From the NCBI GenBank assembly GCA_041674745.1, contig JBAYVD010000003.1, positions 241,330 through 305,329 on the forward strand: a stretch of DNA of 64,000 nucleotides. The letters run 5' to 3'. Below, one piece after another: positions 1-8,605 of this stretch; within the stretch, counting starts at the first letter, position 1, and each line of letters begins with the position of its first letter. Source of the stretch: UBA2040 sp041674745. GTDB taxonomy: Bacteria > Bacteroidota > Bacteroidia > Flavobacteriales_D > Crocinitomicaceae. Made by a program: the position numbers and the translations under genes. Below the pieces are notes generated by a model, which was not told where the DNA came from, searched no databases, and worked only from the letters and a program-made list of their open reading frames with translations.

Positions 1-389
1 AAGGCGTTTGAAACATTTGATTTGATGGTATAGAATCGAAGTTGAGAAAACAATTCTGGTTCTTTTTCCAATAATTTTTTAGCGACTTGGGTGATGTATT
101 CTGAAACTTCATCACCATAGATTACCAATCCTGATTGTAGTAGTTCATCAACACCGTAGTGAACTCCTTCAAGAAAAATTTTCTTTTCACGAATGTTCAA
201 GTTTTCACGCTCTTTTTGCATGTCGACTTGCACTTTTTCGGAAGATTTCGTTACAAAATCAGAAGGTATTGAGCCTGTTGAGTGCAGAATCTGGAAGTTG
301 TTGAAATCTTGTTGGGCAGTTGCTTGGCCAAGAGCAATGAGTAAAATACAGAAAAGGAGTTGAAGGTTGTGGTTAGAATATTTTATCAT
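1..389 (-). CDS. M48-type metallopeptidase, N-terminal part (cut by window edge)
   Basis: Reading from the ATG at 389 leftwards gives about 129 residues before the window ends. The start is a hydrophobic segment followed by an A-Q-Q cleavage site, so the protein is exported. The next part, with GDEVSEYI, VAKKLLEKEPEL and then KSNVSNA, resembles the stretch ahead of the catalytic domain in Bacteroidota M48 peptidases, where SNVSNAFST precedes the zinc-binding HExxH. The HExxH itself lies outside the window, so the family call rests on the N-terminal region only. It follows nadE by 9 nt on the same strand and is probably cotranscribed with it. Confidence 0.6.
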   Translation of the reverse strand, partial: MIKYSNHNLQLLFCILLIALGQATAQQDFNNFQILHSTGSIPSDFVTKSSEKVQVDMQKERENLNIREKKIFLEGVHYGVDELLQSGLVIYGDEVSEYITQVAKKLLEKEPELFSQLRFYTIKSNVSNA

Positions 390-398
390 GAGATTTGA

Positions 399-1172
399 TT
401 AGTGAAGTTCAAAGGGAATTAGACAAACTGGTATTGGGTTCATTTTGTGTTGATTTGCTCGGTTGTAGTTTCGGTAAATTGTCAAGACTTCTTTTTGTCT
501 TTCCGTGAGTGAATTTCCGCCATCTGCATAAGTCATCGCCCATTCTAATTCAGGGTAGGAAGCGCCAATTTGGTCTTCATCACTTCGGCCATCTTCCCAC
601 AATCCATCTGTGGGTTTGGCTGAAATAATTTCTTCGATTACACCAATTTCGGCTGCCAACGACCAAACTTCTGTTTTCATTAAATCGGCGATTGGGCTAA
701 TGTCAACTCCTCCGTCGCCGTATTTTGTATAAAAGCCAACACCAAAATCTTCGACTTTGTTCCCGGTACCGGCCACCAAACAACCATTCGTTTGGCCAAT
801 CGCATACAAGGTAAGCATTCTCAATCGAGCACGAGAATTCGCCATCGCGAGATGATGATCCGTGGTTTCTTTTGGAAATACAGTTTCCAATTGTTCAAAT
901 GTGGAGGAAAGATTGATTTCTATTTCTTGCACATTGTTGTATTTTTTCTTCAAATCAGCCATGTGGTTCAAGGCTCGACTGTGTTCGGCACTCGTTTGGC
1001 GAATGGGCATGCTTAAAACGATTGTTTTTAAACCTGTTTGCGCGCACAAGGTCGAAGTCACGGCTGAATCGATTCCACCGGAAATGCCAACAATAAAGCC
1101 CTCAGCTTTGGCTCCGAGGGCATATTGTGTTAACCATTTTTTTATGTGTTCAGCGACTTTGGAATAGTCCAT
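399..1172 (-). CDS. nadE: NAD(+) synthetase
   Basis: Catalyses the last step of NAD biosynthesis, amidating deamido-NAD with ATP in the cytoplasm. The 257-residue protein has the ATP-pyrophosphatase loop SGGIDS at residues 31-36 and the family motifs GTGNKVEDFGVGFYTKYGDG and ISPIADLMKTEVW. There is no glutaminase domain, so it is the short form, ammonia-dependent or served by an external ammonia source. It lies 5 nt after the outer-membrane protein gene and just before the M48 peptidase, in a probable three-gene unit that diverges from the gldB operon. Confidence 0.95.
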   Translation of the reverse strand: MDYSKVAEHIKKWLTQYALGAKAEGFIVGISGGIDSAVTSTLCAQTGLKTIVLSMPIRQTSAEHSRALNHMADLKKKYNNVQEIEINLSSTFEQLETVFPKETTDHHLAMANSRARLRMLTLYAIGQTNGCLVAGTGNKVEDFGVGFYTKYGDGGVDISPIADLMKTEVWSLAAEIGVIEEIISAKPTDGLWEDGRSDEDQIGASYPELEWAMTYADGGNSLTERQKEVLTIYRNYNRANQHKMNPIPVCLIPFELH

Positions 1173-1177
1173 TTTTT

Positions 1178-1999
1178 TTAAAATAATAAGGCCACTTTTA
1201 ATTGCAATTGACTTTGTGTCATCGCGTTTGTGTAATATTCTCGAAATCCAGAAGCATCTCGGTAATACAAAGTTTTGTTTTTTCCTTCACCGATAGTATT
1301 GGATCGGTAAATAGGAACGAAGCCATAATAATATCCAATTTCGATAGCAAGGGAAGTGGAACCTGAAAAATTCCACTCTGTACCCAACGACAAACCGATG
1401 GAAGAACGAATAAAGTTCATGTCCGACGAAACTTTCATCGTATTGTTTTCCGCTGGGGCAGCGATGGAATTAATATCATTATTGGCCAAAGTAAAGCCAT
1501 TGTCGTTAATTTTGCCTCCTACCAAAATGCTCGTTCTTAATCCAAATTTGCCAAAAAAACGAAGGTCACCAAAGTATTTTGTTCTGAAAAGCAACATGGT
1601 TGGAATCGTCACATAGATAGGTTTCTGTGTTCTGTCGGATAACATAAACAACTGATCGGTTGCCTGAGCATCTCCTTTTTGAATGATTTTGGTATCGTTA
1701 TAATTATAATAAGTCGAACCGTTTCCAATCGTTCCTGGATTTGGTTTTATCTTATTTTTTTCAAAATCAACGTCCAAGCCAGTGAAAAAACCAATGGTGC
1801 TGCTAAAGTTGTAGTTTAAATTTAAACCAATCGAAAAAGCAGAACCAATACCGTCCGTAGACATTTTTTTAGTCGCCGTTTTGTTTAAATTCAATCCGGT
1901 AGAAAACCCAAGTCCAGCTTGTACTTTTTTGTCTGAAGCATCTTGAGAATAGACAATCCCTGTTGTCATGGCAAGCGTGAAAAGTATTAGTTTTTTCAT
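1178..1999 (-). CDS. Outer-membrane beta-barrel protein
   Basis: A 273-residue exported protein. The first 19 residues (MKKLILFTLAMTTGIVYSQ) are a typical signal peptide ending in S-Q. The rest alternates hydrophobic and polar residues with many aromatic and glycine positions (GLGFSTGLNLNK, IGLNLNYNF, GFFTGLDVDF, LAIEIGYYYGF) and ends LQLKVALLF, a beta-signal with terminal phenylalanine as in outer-membrane barrels inserted by BamA. This suggests an 8- to 10-strand barrel of the OMP_b-brl type. The ligand or function is unknown. It is the first gene of the nadE transcription unit. Confidence 0.75.
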   Translation of the reverse strand: MKKLILFTLAMTTGIVYSQDASDKKVQAGLGFSTGLNLNKTATKKMSTDGIGSAFSIGLNLNYNFSSTIGFFTGLDVDFEKNKIKPNPGTIGNGSTYYNYNDTKIIQKGDAQATDQLFMLSDRTQKPIYVTIPTMLLFRTKYFGDLRFFGKFGLRTSILVGGKINDNGFTLANNDINSIAAPAENNTMKVSSDMNFIRSSIGLSLGTEWNFSGSTSLAIEIGYYYGFVPIYRSNTIGEGKNKTLYYRDASGFREYYTNAMTQSQLQLKVALLF

Positions 2000-2047
2000 A
2001 GAAGATTTTTAATTCAATAAAAATAAATAGAAAACCTTAGTTTTCGT

Positions 2048-2055
2048 TAATTTTG
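2048..2055 (+). promoter_or_regulatory. Promoter -7 box for the gldB operon
   Basis: TAATTTTG fits the Bacteroidota -7 consensus TAnnTTTG exactly. It lies 22 nt before the gldB ATG. No convincing TTG at -33 was seen. Confidence 0.55.
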
Positions 2056-2077
2056 ACTGCAATATTAAGCAATAAAT

Positions 2078-3085
2078 ATGGCTCTTTGGAAAGTTGTACT
2101 TCTGATCTTTACACTAATTTTTCTTTTTTCTTGTAAAAATGATCCCTTGAAGATTGATTCTTCAAATATTCAATTGGATGTGGATTATTACAACATGGAT
2201 TCCACTTTTATCCGCTCAAATGGTGTTGAGCTGGCGAAATGGAATGCCCACTACAAAGAGAATATTCCGGAAGCCTACGAATTTGAATTGGGCATGGGAT
2301 TGCAATTGCAAAATCCAGATGATACGTCGGTTCTGCGCAACATTGCCTTGTTCGCCAAAGATCCGTTCATGGTAAAATATGAGGAGGAAATAGCGAAAAA
2401 ATTTCCTTCACCCATCCAATTTCATCAGGAAATTGTGCTTGGATTGCGCAATGTGAAATTCCATTTAGTTGAAAGTAAAATACCAACCGCCATTGTCTTT
2501 GCCAATACCTGTTTTCAAAGCAGTGCTTTTTCTACCCAAAATGAAATTGTGATAGGATTGGAACGTTATCTGGGTCCAACGAATCCATTGATTCAACAGT
2601 TGCCAGCAGAGGTCTTTTTTCAATGGATCAAAGAAGGAATGGATGAGAAATATCTGTCGCGAGATGCGGTCTGCTCTTGGATCATGTCCAATGTAGTAGA
2701 ATTGAAAGAAGGCACTTTGGCGGAGAACATGATCAATTGGGGAAAAGTGATTTATTTTACCCAAGCTGCTTTTCCAGAAAAACCAGAAGAAATTATCATT
2801 CGGTATTCCGCTGAAGACTTGAAATGGGCGAAAGAAAATGAATTTTCGCTGTGGGATTATTTGGTGAAAGAGAAAATGTTGTTCCGTGTGAATGAGACTG
2901 AATCTATCAACATGCTAGCACCCGGACCTTTTACAGTTGGTTTACCAGAAAAAGGGCCCGATCGTTTGGGACAATTTTTGGGCTGGCAAATGGTTCGGAA
3001 ATACATGGAGAAAAATGAGGTAACGCTGCAGCAATTGCAGAAAACACCGTACAATAAAATTTTACAAGCCTACGAAATCGATTAA
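2078..3085 (+). CDS. gldB: Gliding motility lipoprotein GldB
   Basis: A 335-residue lipoprotein with a hydrophobic leader and a lipobox ending in Cys19 (LFSC-K). The opening IDSSNIQLDVDYYNMD and the closing segment GPDRLGQFLGWQMVRKYM...TLQQL are typical of GldB, and gldC follows directly. In Flavobacterium johnsoniae GldB is needed for gliding and is linked to the T9SS apparatus in the cell envelope; its biochemical role is not known. It heads the unit gldB-gldC-DUF2797-trmB, with 1 nt or less between the first three genes. Confidence 0.9.
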   Translation: MALWKVVLLIFTLIFLFSCKNDPLKIDSSNIQLDVDYYNMDSTFIRSNGVELAKWNAHYKENIPEAYEFELGMGLQLQNPDDTSVLRNIALFAKDPFMVKYEEEIAKKFPSPIQFHQEIVLGLRNVKFHLVESKIPTAIVFANTCFQSSAFSTQNEIVIGLERYLGPTNPLIQQLPAEVFFQWIKEGMDEKYLSRDAVCSWIMSNVVELKEGTLAENMINWGKVIYFTQAAFPEKPEEIIIRYSAEDLKWAKENEFSLWDYLVKEKMLFRVNETESINMLAPGPFTVGLPEKGPDRLGQFLGWQMVRKYMEKNEVTLQQLQKTPYNKILQAYEID

Positions 3086-3086
3086 A

Positions 3087-3434
3087 ATGAACGAAGAAAT
3101 TAAAAGCATATCTGAAATTAAAGTCCAAATTGGAATGGACGAAAATAAACTGCCCGTTGAAATTCGCTGGGATGCACAAGATGGTGATATGAAAAACCAA
3201 CGTGCCAAAGCGATGTTTTTGGGTATGTGGGACGGTGAAGAAAAAAACACAATGAAAATTGATTTGTGGACGAAAGACATGTCGATTGAAGAGATGAAAC
3301 AGTTTTTCCACCAAACCTTGCTTTCCATGGCAGATACGTTTGAACGCGCCACAAATGAGGTGAATATCGTGGAAGATCTCCGTGATTATTGCTATCATTT
3401 CGCGGAAAAAATGGAAATTTTACCAGAAGAATAA
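3087..3434 (+). CDS. gldC: Gliding motility protein GldC
   Basis: A 115-residue soluble protein without a signal peptide. The pattern ISEIKVQIGMDENKLPVEIRW, W-D-G-E-E-K-N-T and the predicted helix around FFHQTLLSMADTFERAT match GldC, which is encoded beside gldB throughout the Flavobacteriales. GldC is accessory to gliding: loss in F. johnsoniae weakens rather than abolishes movement. It starts one nucleotide after the gldB stop, which implies coupled expression. Confidence 0.9.
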   Translation: MNEEIKSISEIKVQIGMDENKLPVEIRWDAQDGDMKNQRAKAMFLGMWDGEEKNTMKIDLWTKDMSIEEMKQFFHQTLLSMADTFERATNEVNIVEDLRDYCYHFAEKMEILPEE

Positions 3435-4226
3435 ATGATCGGTATTTTACATAAAATGAAAACCGAATTGGGGAAACCGGTTCGTTATTCGTTGAAATGG
3501 GAAACGCCTGTGGTGATGAATGATTTCATTGGCAAATCCATTCGTTTAAGTTTCACCGGCACCATCATCTGTCAGAAATGTGGCAAGGTGACCAAAAAAT
3601 CGTTTGGAGAAGGTTTCTGTTATCCTTGTTTTATTAGCGCTCCAGAAGCGGCGGAATGCATCATCCGCCCGGAATTGTGTCGTGCGCATTTGGGCGAAGG
3701 AAGAGATGTAGCTTGGGAAGAAGCGAATCACAATCAGCCGCATGTGGTGTATTTGGCCGCGAGCGATGTAGTGAAAGTGGGCGTAACACGCGAAACGCAA
3801 GTTCCAACGCGCTGGATTGACCAAGGAGCAAAATCGGCCATTCGATTGGTAGAAACACCGAATCGTTATGAAGCAGGTCGTTTGGAAGTGGAATTGAAAG
3901 CTATGTTTACCGATAAAACCAATTGGCAGCGAATGCTCAAAAATGAATTCGATGATTCCATTGATTTGGAAGATGAGAAATGGTCGCTGCACGAACAATT
4001 GCCAGAAGATTTAACGCAATATTTCTCGGAAAACGATGAAATTATCGAAATCGATTACCCCGTTTTGAGTTTTCCAGAAAAAGTAAAAAGCGTTTCGTTT
4101 GACAAAGAATCCACCATTGAAGGAATTTTGCAAGGCATCAAAGGGCAATACTTGATTCTAGATGGAGGAAGGGTGTTGAATATTCGAAAACACGCAGGAT
4201 ATCAAGTTGAGTTGGTAGAATCTTGA
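3435..4226 (+). CDS. DUF2797 domain protein with zinc ribbon
   Basis: A 263-residue cytoplasmic protein. Around residues 36-56 it has two CxxC pairs (CQKC and CYPC), a likely zinc ribbon. The following part, VVYLAASDVVKVGVTRETQVPTRW and RYEAGRLEVELK, resembles a degenerate GIY-YIG nuclease-like fold and is the hallmark of the DUF2797 family. The biochemical role of the family is unknown. The ATG abuts the gldC stop codon with no spacer, so the three genes probably form one message. Confidence 0.85.
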   Translation: MIGILHKMKTELGKPVRYSLKWETPVVMNDFIGKSIRLSFTGTIICQKCGKVTKKSFGEGFCYPCFISAPEAAECIIRPELCRAHLGEGRDVAWEEANHNQPHVVYLAASDVVKVGVTRETQVPTRWIDQGAKSAIRLVETPNRYEAGRLEVELKAMFTDKTNWQRMLKNEFDDSIDLEDEKWSLHEQLPEDLTQYFSENDEIIEIDYPVLSFPEKVKSVSFDKESTIEGILQGIKGQYLILDGGRVLNIRKHAGYQVELVES

Positions 4227-4258
4227 AAATCAATTAAAAATAAAATTAAGCATACGTT

Positions 4259-4924
4259 TTGGGAAAAGATAAATTACGTCGATTTGCAGTAGTCAAAGAT
4301 TATCCGAATTTTTTCGAACCAACCATTGGTGAGGTTTCCGAAATGAAAGGAAAGTGGAAAGAATATTTCGGAAACGATCATCCCATTGTTTTGGAATTGG
4401 GCTGTGGAAAAGGCGAATATTCGGTTGGTTTGTCCCGTTTTTATCCAGAGAAAAACTTTATTGGTGTGGACATCAAAGGCGCGCGGATGTACATTGGTGC
4501 AACGGAAGCGTTGGAAAACGACATGAAAAATGTGGCGTTTTGTCGCACGAAAATTGATTTCATCAACGATACCTTTGCAGAAGATGAAATTGATGAAATT
4601 TGGTTGACTTTCTCGGATCCTCAACCCAACAAACCCAACAAACGATTGAGTTCACCCAATTTCATCAACAAATACCGCAAGATTTTGAAAAAAGGCGGCA
4701 TTGTTCACATGAAAACCGACAGTGATTTGTTGTTTGAATACACCACCGACGAGGTCAAAGAAAAAGGCTACGAACCGCTTTTAATTACCTGGGATTTGTA
4801 CAACGACATGGACGAAAACATCGACCAAGTCACCAAGGACATTTTCCACATCAAGACGCATTACGAGAAACTTTTTACTTCGAGAGGTAGTGTAATTAAA
4901 TATTGTAAGTTTCGGATTCATTGA
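4259..4924 (+). CDS. trmB: tRNA (guanine-N7-)-methyltransferase
   Basis: A 221-residue class I SAM-dependent methyltransferase that makes m7G46 in the variable loop of tRNAs. The SAM-binding LELGCGKGEYS lies near residues 45-55 and the acidic motif II is VDIKGARM. FSDPQPNKPNKRL is the TrmB substrate loop. No ATG fits the N-terminus; translation probably starts at the TTG at 4259, because the sequence from there (GKDKLRRFAVVKDYPNFFEP) is conserved-looking. It is the last gene of the gldB unit, 32 nt after DUF2797. Confidence 0.92.
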   Translation: MGKDKLRRFAVVKDYPNFFEPTIGEVSEMKGKWKEYFGNDHPIVLELGCGKGEYSVGLSRFYPEKNFIGVDIKGARMYIGATEALENDMKNVAFCRTKIDFINDTFAEDEIDEIWLTFSDPQPNKPNKRLSSPNFINKYRKILKKGGIVHMKTDSDLLFEYTTDEVKEKGYEPLLITWDLYNDMDENIDQVTKDIFHIKTHYEKLFTSRGSVIKYCKFRIH

Positions 4925-4930
4925 ATTGGA

Positions 4931-5070
4931 GCATGGAATATGGAGTATGGAATGTTCGCTGGCTCACTGATGGATTTTTGAATATTGAATGAGTATCTTC
5001 TCCATCAATCTGCTTTAGCAGATGGTCTATGTTCCATCAGTCCGCCGCGGCGGACGATCCATATTCCAAA
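4931..5070. repeat. Nested inverted-repeat element between trmB and the OsmC gene
   Basis: Three sets of arms nest in 140 bp. GGAATATGG (4935-4943) pairs with CCATATTCC (5059-5067), and ACTGATGGA (4966-4974) pairs with TCCATCAGT (5033-5041). In the centre is the hairpin ATCTGCT-tt-AGCAGAT (5008-5023). The right part also has the perfect 16-bp GC palindrome GTCCGCCGCGGCGGAC (5040-5055), strikingly GC-rich for this genome. No U-run follows, so this is not a simple terminator, although it lies between two convergent genes. It resembles a REP or MITE-like interspersed element. Confidence 0.6.
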
Positions 5071-5075
5071 AAGAG

Positions 5076-5549
5076 CTATAACTTAAAATTCACTGTTGGC
5101 TTATGGTCAATGGGGAAATTACAGGAGTTTGCAATGAAGCATTTTTTGTTGGCTTCGTGGTGCAACGATTTCGCCAAATCGATTTGACTTTCATCGGCAA
5201 TGGTCACCAAAGGTTGCAGCGTAACGTTCGTAAAATGTCCGCCGCCTTCTGGTGTTTCGATCATGGTTCCACTGGCGCTGTCGGCATATTCTAGCACAAC
5301 AATTCCTTTGTCGGCACAGAGATGCAAATACCAAAGCATGTGGCAAGAAGAGAGAGCGGCAAGAAACAATTCTTCTGGATTGAAGCGACTTGGATCGCCT
5401 AAAAAAGCAGAATCAGCCGAACCGTGAATGACTTGTTGTTTGCCATTGACACGCACAGAGTAATTGCGCTCGTAGCTTTGGTAACTAGTAGTTCCAATTC
5501 CTTTGCTACAGGTCCAATCAATAAAAGCTTTGTATTCGTGGGTTTTCAT
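5076..5549 (-). CDS. OsmC family peroxiredoxin-like protein
   Basis: A 157-residue OsmC/Ohr-family protein. NPEELFLAALSSCHMLWYL holds the first redox cysteine, and the second is in the C-terminal KKCFIANSCNFPI segment. Members reduce organic hydroperoxides with a thiol pair. The motif SCHMLWYLHLCADKG is nearer OsmC-like proteins than classical Ohr. The ATG overlaps the clpX stop by one base (TAATG), so it is probably translated from the clpX message. Confidence 0.88.
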   Translation of the reverse strand: MKTHEYKAFIDWTCSKGIGTTSYQSYERNYSVRVNGKQQVIHGSADSAFLGDPSRFNPEELFLAALSSCHMLWYLHLCADKGIVVLEYADSASGTMIETPEGGGHFTNVTLQPLVTIADESQIDLAKSLHHEANKKCFIANSCNFPIDHKPTVNFKL

Positions 5550-6772
5550 TAGGCCACTTTTAGCTTCGCCATTTTCGAATTGGAGAAGTGTTCTTGTGCA
5601 TAATTCAACGTCACTTTGTACGTTTTTTCGCCGCTAGAAGGCAAATCAAACATCGCGTCGGTTAAGATAGCTTCGCAGATCGAACGTAAACCTCGTGCGC
5701 CCAATTTGAATTCAATGGCTTTTTCAACAATGAAATCAAGAACAGCACTGTCAAATGACAATTGAATTCCATCGATTTCAAACAATTTCAAATATTGTTT
5801 CACCAAGGCGTTTTTCGGTTCCGTCAAAATTCTTTTCAAACTTGCGGCATCCAATGGTTCCAAATACGTTAAGACCGGAAAACGGCCAATCAATTCAGGA
5901 ATTAAACCAAATGTTTTGATATCTGTTGGGTTGATGTAACGCAAAACCGTTTCCCCTTCAATTCGTTCTTCGTCAGCGGAAGAAAAGCCAATGGTTTGGC
6001 GATTCACACGGGAAGAGATTATTTTTTCAATTCCATCGAAAGCACCGCCACAAACAAATAAGATGTTGCGCGTGTCGATTTGAATCATTTTTTGTTCTGG
6101 GTGTTTTCTTCCTCCTTGCGGTGGAACGTTTACGATGGTTCCTTCCAACAATTTCAAAAGTGCTTGTTGTACGCCTTCGCCTGAAACATCCCGTGTAATG
6201 GAAGGATTATCGCTTTTACGGGCAATTTTATCAATTTCATCGATGAAAACAATGCCATTTTGAGCGGCTTCCACGTCGTAGTCGGCAGCTTGCAACAAAC
6301 GAGAAAGAATACTTTCAACATCTTCACCAACATAACCGGCTTCGGTTAAAACCGTTGCATCGGCAATGCTAAATGGAACATTCAACATTTTGGCAATGGT
6401 TTTAGCCAACAAGGTTTTTCCGGTACCCGTTCTTCCTACCAAAATCACGTTGGATTTTTCGATTTCAACGTCGTCTTTTTTAACCGGTTGATTCAAACGT
6501 TTGTAATGATTGTAAACCGCTACAGCCAATGTTTTCTTCGCATCCACTTGGCCGATTACGTAATCGTCTAATTTTTCAAGAATTTCTTTTGGTTTCAAGA
6601 CATTCACAGGACTTTTTGCTTTCCCGTTGTTGTGGCTTAATTCCTCTTCTTTTATGATGGCGTGCGCTTGTGTAATACAATTCTCACAAATGTGACCTGT
6701 AACTCCGGCAATTAAAATGCCTACTTCGTTTCGCGATTTTCCGCAGAAAGAACAACCTGTTTCTTTTTTCAC
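5549..6772 (-). CDS. clpX: ATP-dependent Clp protease ATP-binding subunit ClpX
   Basis: A 407-residue AAA+ unfoldase that feeds tagged proteins to ClpP. In order it has the N-terminal zinc finger (CSFC...CENC), Walker A GRTGTGKT, the pore loop GYVGED, Walker B IVFIDEID, the RKH loop (QGGRKHPEQ), the ClpP-binding loop with IGF, and sensor 2 GARGLRSI. Walker A reads GRTGTGKT rather than the common GPTGSGKT. It lies downstream of clpP on the same strand, with a hairpin terminator between them, so the two genes may be partly uncoupled. Confidence 0.97.
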   Translation of the reverse strand: MKKETGCSFCGKSRNEVGILIAGVTGHICENCITQAHAIIKEEELSHNNGKAKSPVNVLKPKEILEKLDDYVIGQVDAKKTLAVAVYNHYKRLNQPVKKDDVEIEKSNVILVGRTGTGKTLLAKTIAKMLNVPFSIADATVLTEAGYVGEDVESILSRLLQAADYDVEAAQNGIVFIDEIDKIARKSDNPSITRDVSGEGVQQALLKLLEGTIVNVPPQGGRKHPEQKMIQIDTRNILFVCGGAFDGIEKIISSRVNRQTIGFSSADEERIEGETVLRYINPTDIKTFGLIPELIGRFPVLTYLEPLDAASLKRILTEPKNALVKQYLKLFEIDGIQLSFDSAVLDFIVEKAIEFKLGARGLRSICEAILTDAMFDLPSSGEKTYKVTLNYAQEHFSNSKMAKLKVA

Positions 6773-6857
6773 TGTATCTTGTCTAAAGGAGGATGGAATA
6801 ACGAATATCTCCTTGATTCATTGCAAAAATACGGTAATAATGTAGTTTAGGCAAAAG

Positions 6858-6892
6858 AAAACGGGAAGCTTTCAATGGCTTCCCGTTTTTTT
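6858..6892. terminator. Bidirectional hairpin between clpP and clpX
   Basis: A 12-bp perfect stem (AAAACGGGAAGC at 6858-6869 and GCTTCCCGTTTT at 6878-6889) encloses an 8-nt loop, with a T-run on the + strand and TTTTCTTTT on the minus strand. It lies 5 nt after the clpP stop codon in the direction of transcription and 86 nt before clpX, so it may end or attenuate the clpP transcript. Confidence 0.75.
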
Positions 6893-6897
6893 AACGA

Positions 6898-7563
6898 TTA
6901 TTTAGGACCTCGGTCCAATACTTCGTCGACCATTCCGTACTCTTTGGCTTCGTCGGCGGTCATCCAATAATCTCTATCAGAATCGGCCCAAACCTTGTCA
7001 TACGTTTGACCACTGTGTTTCGCAATGATGTCGTACAATTCTTTTTTCAATTTCGCAATTTCACGCGCTGTGATTTCAATGTCAGAAGCTTGACCTTGCG
7101 CACCGCCCAAAGGTTGGTGAATCATCACACGAGAATGTTTCAATGCAGAACGTTTTCCTTTGGTTCCAGCACACATCAATACAGCGCCCATAGAAGCCGC
7201 CATACCGGTACAAATTGTGGCTACATCCGGCTTGATGAATTGCATTGTATCGTAAATTCCCAATCCAGCGTATACGCCGCCGCCGGGTGAATTCAAATAA
7301 ATTTGAATGTCTTTTTTCGGGTCAACCGACTCCAAGAAAAGCAACTGTGCATTGATAATGTTGGCCACATTGTCGTTGATTCCTGTTCCCAAGAAAATAA
7401 TTCTGTCCATCATCAATCGAGAGAAAACATCCATTTGAGTCATGTTCATTGGACGTTCTTCGATGATATAAGGCGTTACAGAAGATTCGATATAATGCCC
7501 AAGGTGCATACTGTTGATGCCCATGTGCTTGGTGGCGTATTTGTTGAACTCGTTTTGATCCAT
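6898..7563 (-). CDS. clpP: ATP-dependent Clp protease proteolytic subunit
   Basis: A 221-residue serine peptidase that forms the tetradecameric ClpP chamber. The catalytic serine is in GMAASMGA, the histidine in MIHQPLGG and the aspartate in the SDRDYWM region. YLNSPGGGVYAGLGIYDTMQ is the substrate-binding strand of the family. The N-terminal extension of about 25 residues before the conserved core is common in Bacteroidota ClpP and may be processed. It is the first gene of the clpP-clpX-osmC series. Confidence 0.97.
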   Translation of the reverse strand: MDQNEFNKYATKHMGINSMHLGHYIESSVTPYIIEERPMNMTQMDVFSRLMMDRIIFLGTGINDNVANIINAQLLFLESVDPKKDIQIYLNSPGGGVYAGLGIYDTMQFIKPDVATICTGMAASMGAVLMCAGTKGKRSALKHSRVMIHQPLGGAQGQASDIEITAREIAKLKKELYDIIAKHSGQTYDKVWADSDRDYWMTADEAKEYGMVDEVLDRGPK

Positions 7564-7684
7564 AATAGATTTCTAATGTTTGAGAGTTAAAGTTATAAAT
7601 TAATTGAGAGTGGATTTCTTTTAAAAACGAAATCTATCCACAGAGCGTTGTTTTTTCCTTAGTTTTAACCAAGTTTAACGATTG

Positions 7685-8599
7685 ATGAATCCAAAAGCGA
7701 TAGCGCATATTTCCCAAAGAAGAATTTTATTCTCGCCCTTGAATTGGGGCTGGGGACACGTATCACGCTCGATTCCAATTTTGAAACAATTGCTGGCGCA
7801 AGACAACGCGATTTGGATTGCTTGCAATGAGGCACAGCAAGAAATTTATACGAACTATTTTCCGGCGATGAATTTTGTTGCCTTGGAAAGCTATCCATTT
7901 CACTTTCGGGGAAAAGGAAACTTCGCTTGGGATCTGGTGCGTTCTTTCTCGCAATTGGCGCGTTTTTCGAAAAAAGAAAGGGCTTTTGTGGATTCATTTT
8001 GCGGTGAAAAAGCCGTAGATTTGGTTATCAGTGATCACCGTTATTTTTTCAGACATCCAAAAGTTGATTCCATATTTGTGACCCATCAAGTCAGTTTGCC
8101 TTTACCTTGGTATTTGAAATTTGCCCAGCTTTTTCATCGAAATTTATTGAATCAGTTTTCCGAAATTTGGGTATTAGATTCTTCAAATCATCAATTTGCA
8201 GGGAAATTAAGTCGAGGAAAAACAAACGTTCCGCAACGATTTTTGGGAGCGGTGAGTAGGCTAGAAGGAATGAAAATGCCTGCCGAAAAGACGAAAACGG
8301 TTGTATTGATTAGCGGTCCGGAACCGTATGCCGAGCAGTTTTATACCGTGCAAAAAAGGAATTTGAAAAATGATTCGGATGAAATTGTATTCATTTACAA
8401 AGGGAAACGAGAATCAGCCGATGAAATGAAACGCGTCGATTGGTTGGAAATCGATCAAATTCTTTTATCGGCTAAGAAAATCATTGCTCGATCGGGCTAT
8501 TCTACGCTAATGGATGTTCATTTTTTGGACTGTGAAGTGGAATGGCACCCAACCCAAGGTCAATTAGAACAGATTTATTTGAAAGAAATTCATACTTGA
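7685..8599 (+). CDS. GT-B fold glycosyltransferase (GT28/MurG-like)
   Basis: A 304-residue protein beginning RILFSPLNWGWGHVSRSIPI, the glycine-rich loop of GT-B glycosyltransferases such as MurG. The C-terminal half has VVLISGPEPYAEQF and the donor-binding-like KKIIARSGYSTLMD. No signal or membrane segment is seen, so it should be a peripheral enzyme on the inner side of the membrane. The substrate is unknown. A TTG stands just before the ATG at 7685, but the ATG is the simpler start. It converges with the giant T9SS protein gene, 6 nt apart. Confidence 0.75.
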   Translation: MNPKAIAHISQRRILFSPLNWGWGHVSRSIPILKQLLAQDNAIWIACNEAQQEIYTNYFPAMNFVALESYPFHFRGKGNFAWDLVRSFSQLARFSKKERAFVDSFCGEKAVDLVISDHRYFFRHPKVDSIFVTHQVSLPLPWYLKFAQLFHRNLLNQFSEIWVLDSSNHQFAGKLSRGKTNVPQRFLGAVSRLEGMKMPAEKTKTVVLISGPEPYAEQFYTVQKRNLKNDSDEIVFIYKGKRESADEMKRVDWLEIDQILLSAKKIIARSGYSTLMDVHFLDCEVEWHPTQGQLEQIYLKEIHT

Positions 8600-8605
8600 T
8601 TTTCG

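Noticed and set aside
4931..5070. The trmB/osmC repeat as an attC-like site
   Set aside because: Its arms lack TAAC/GTTA edges and there is no cassette-type unit beside it.
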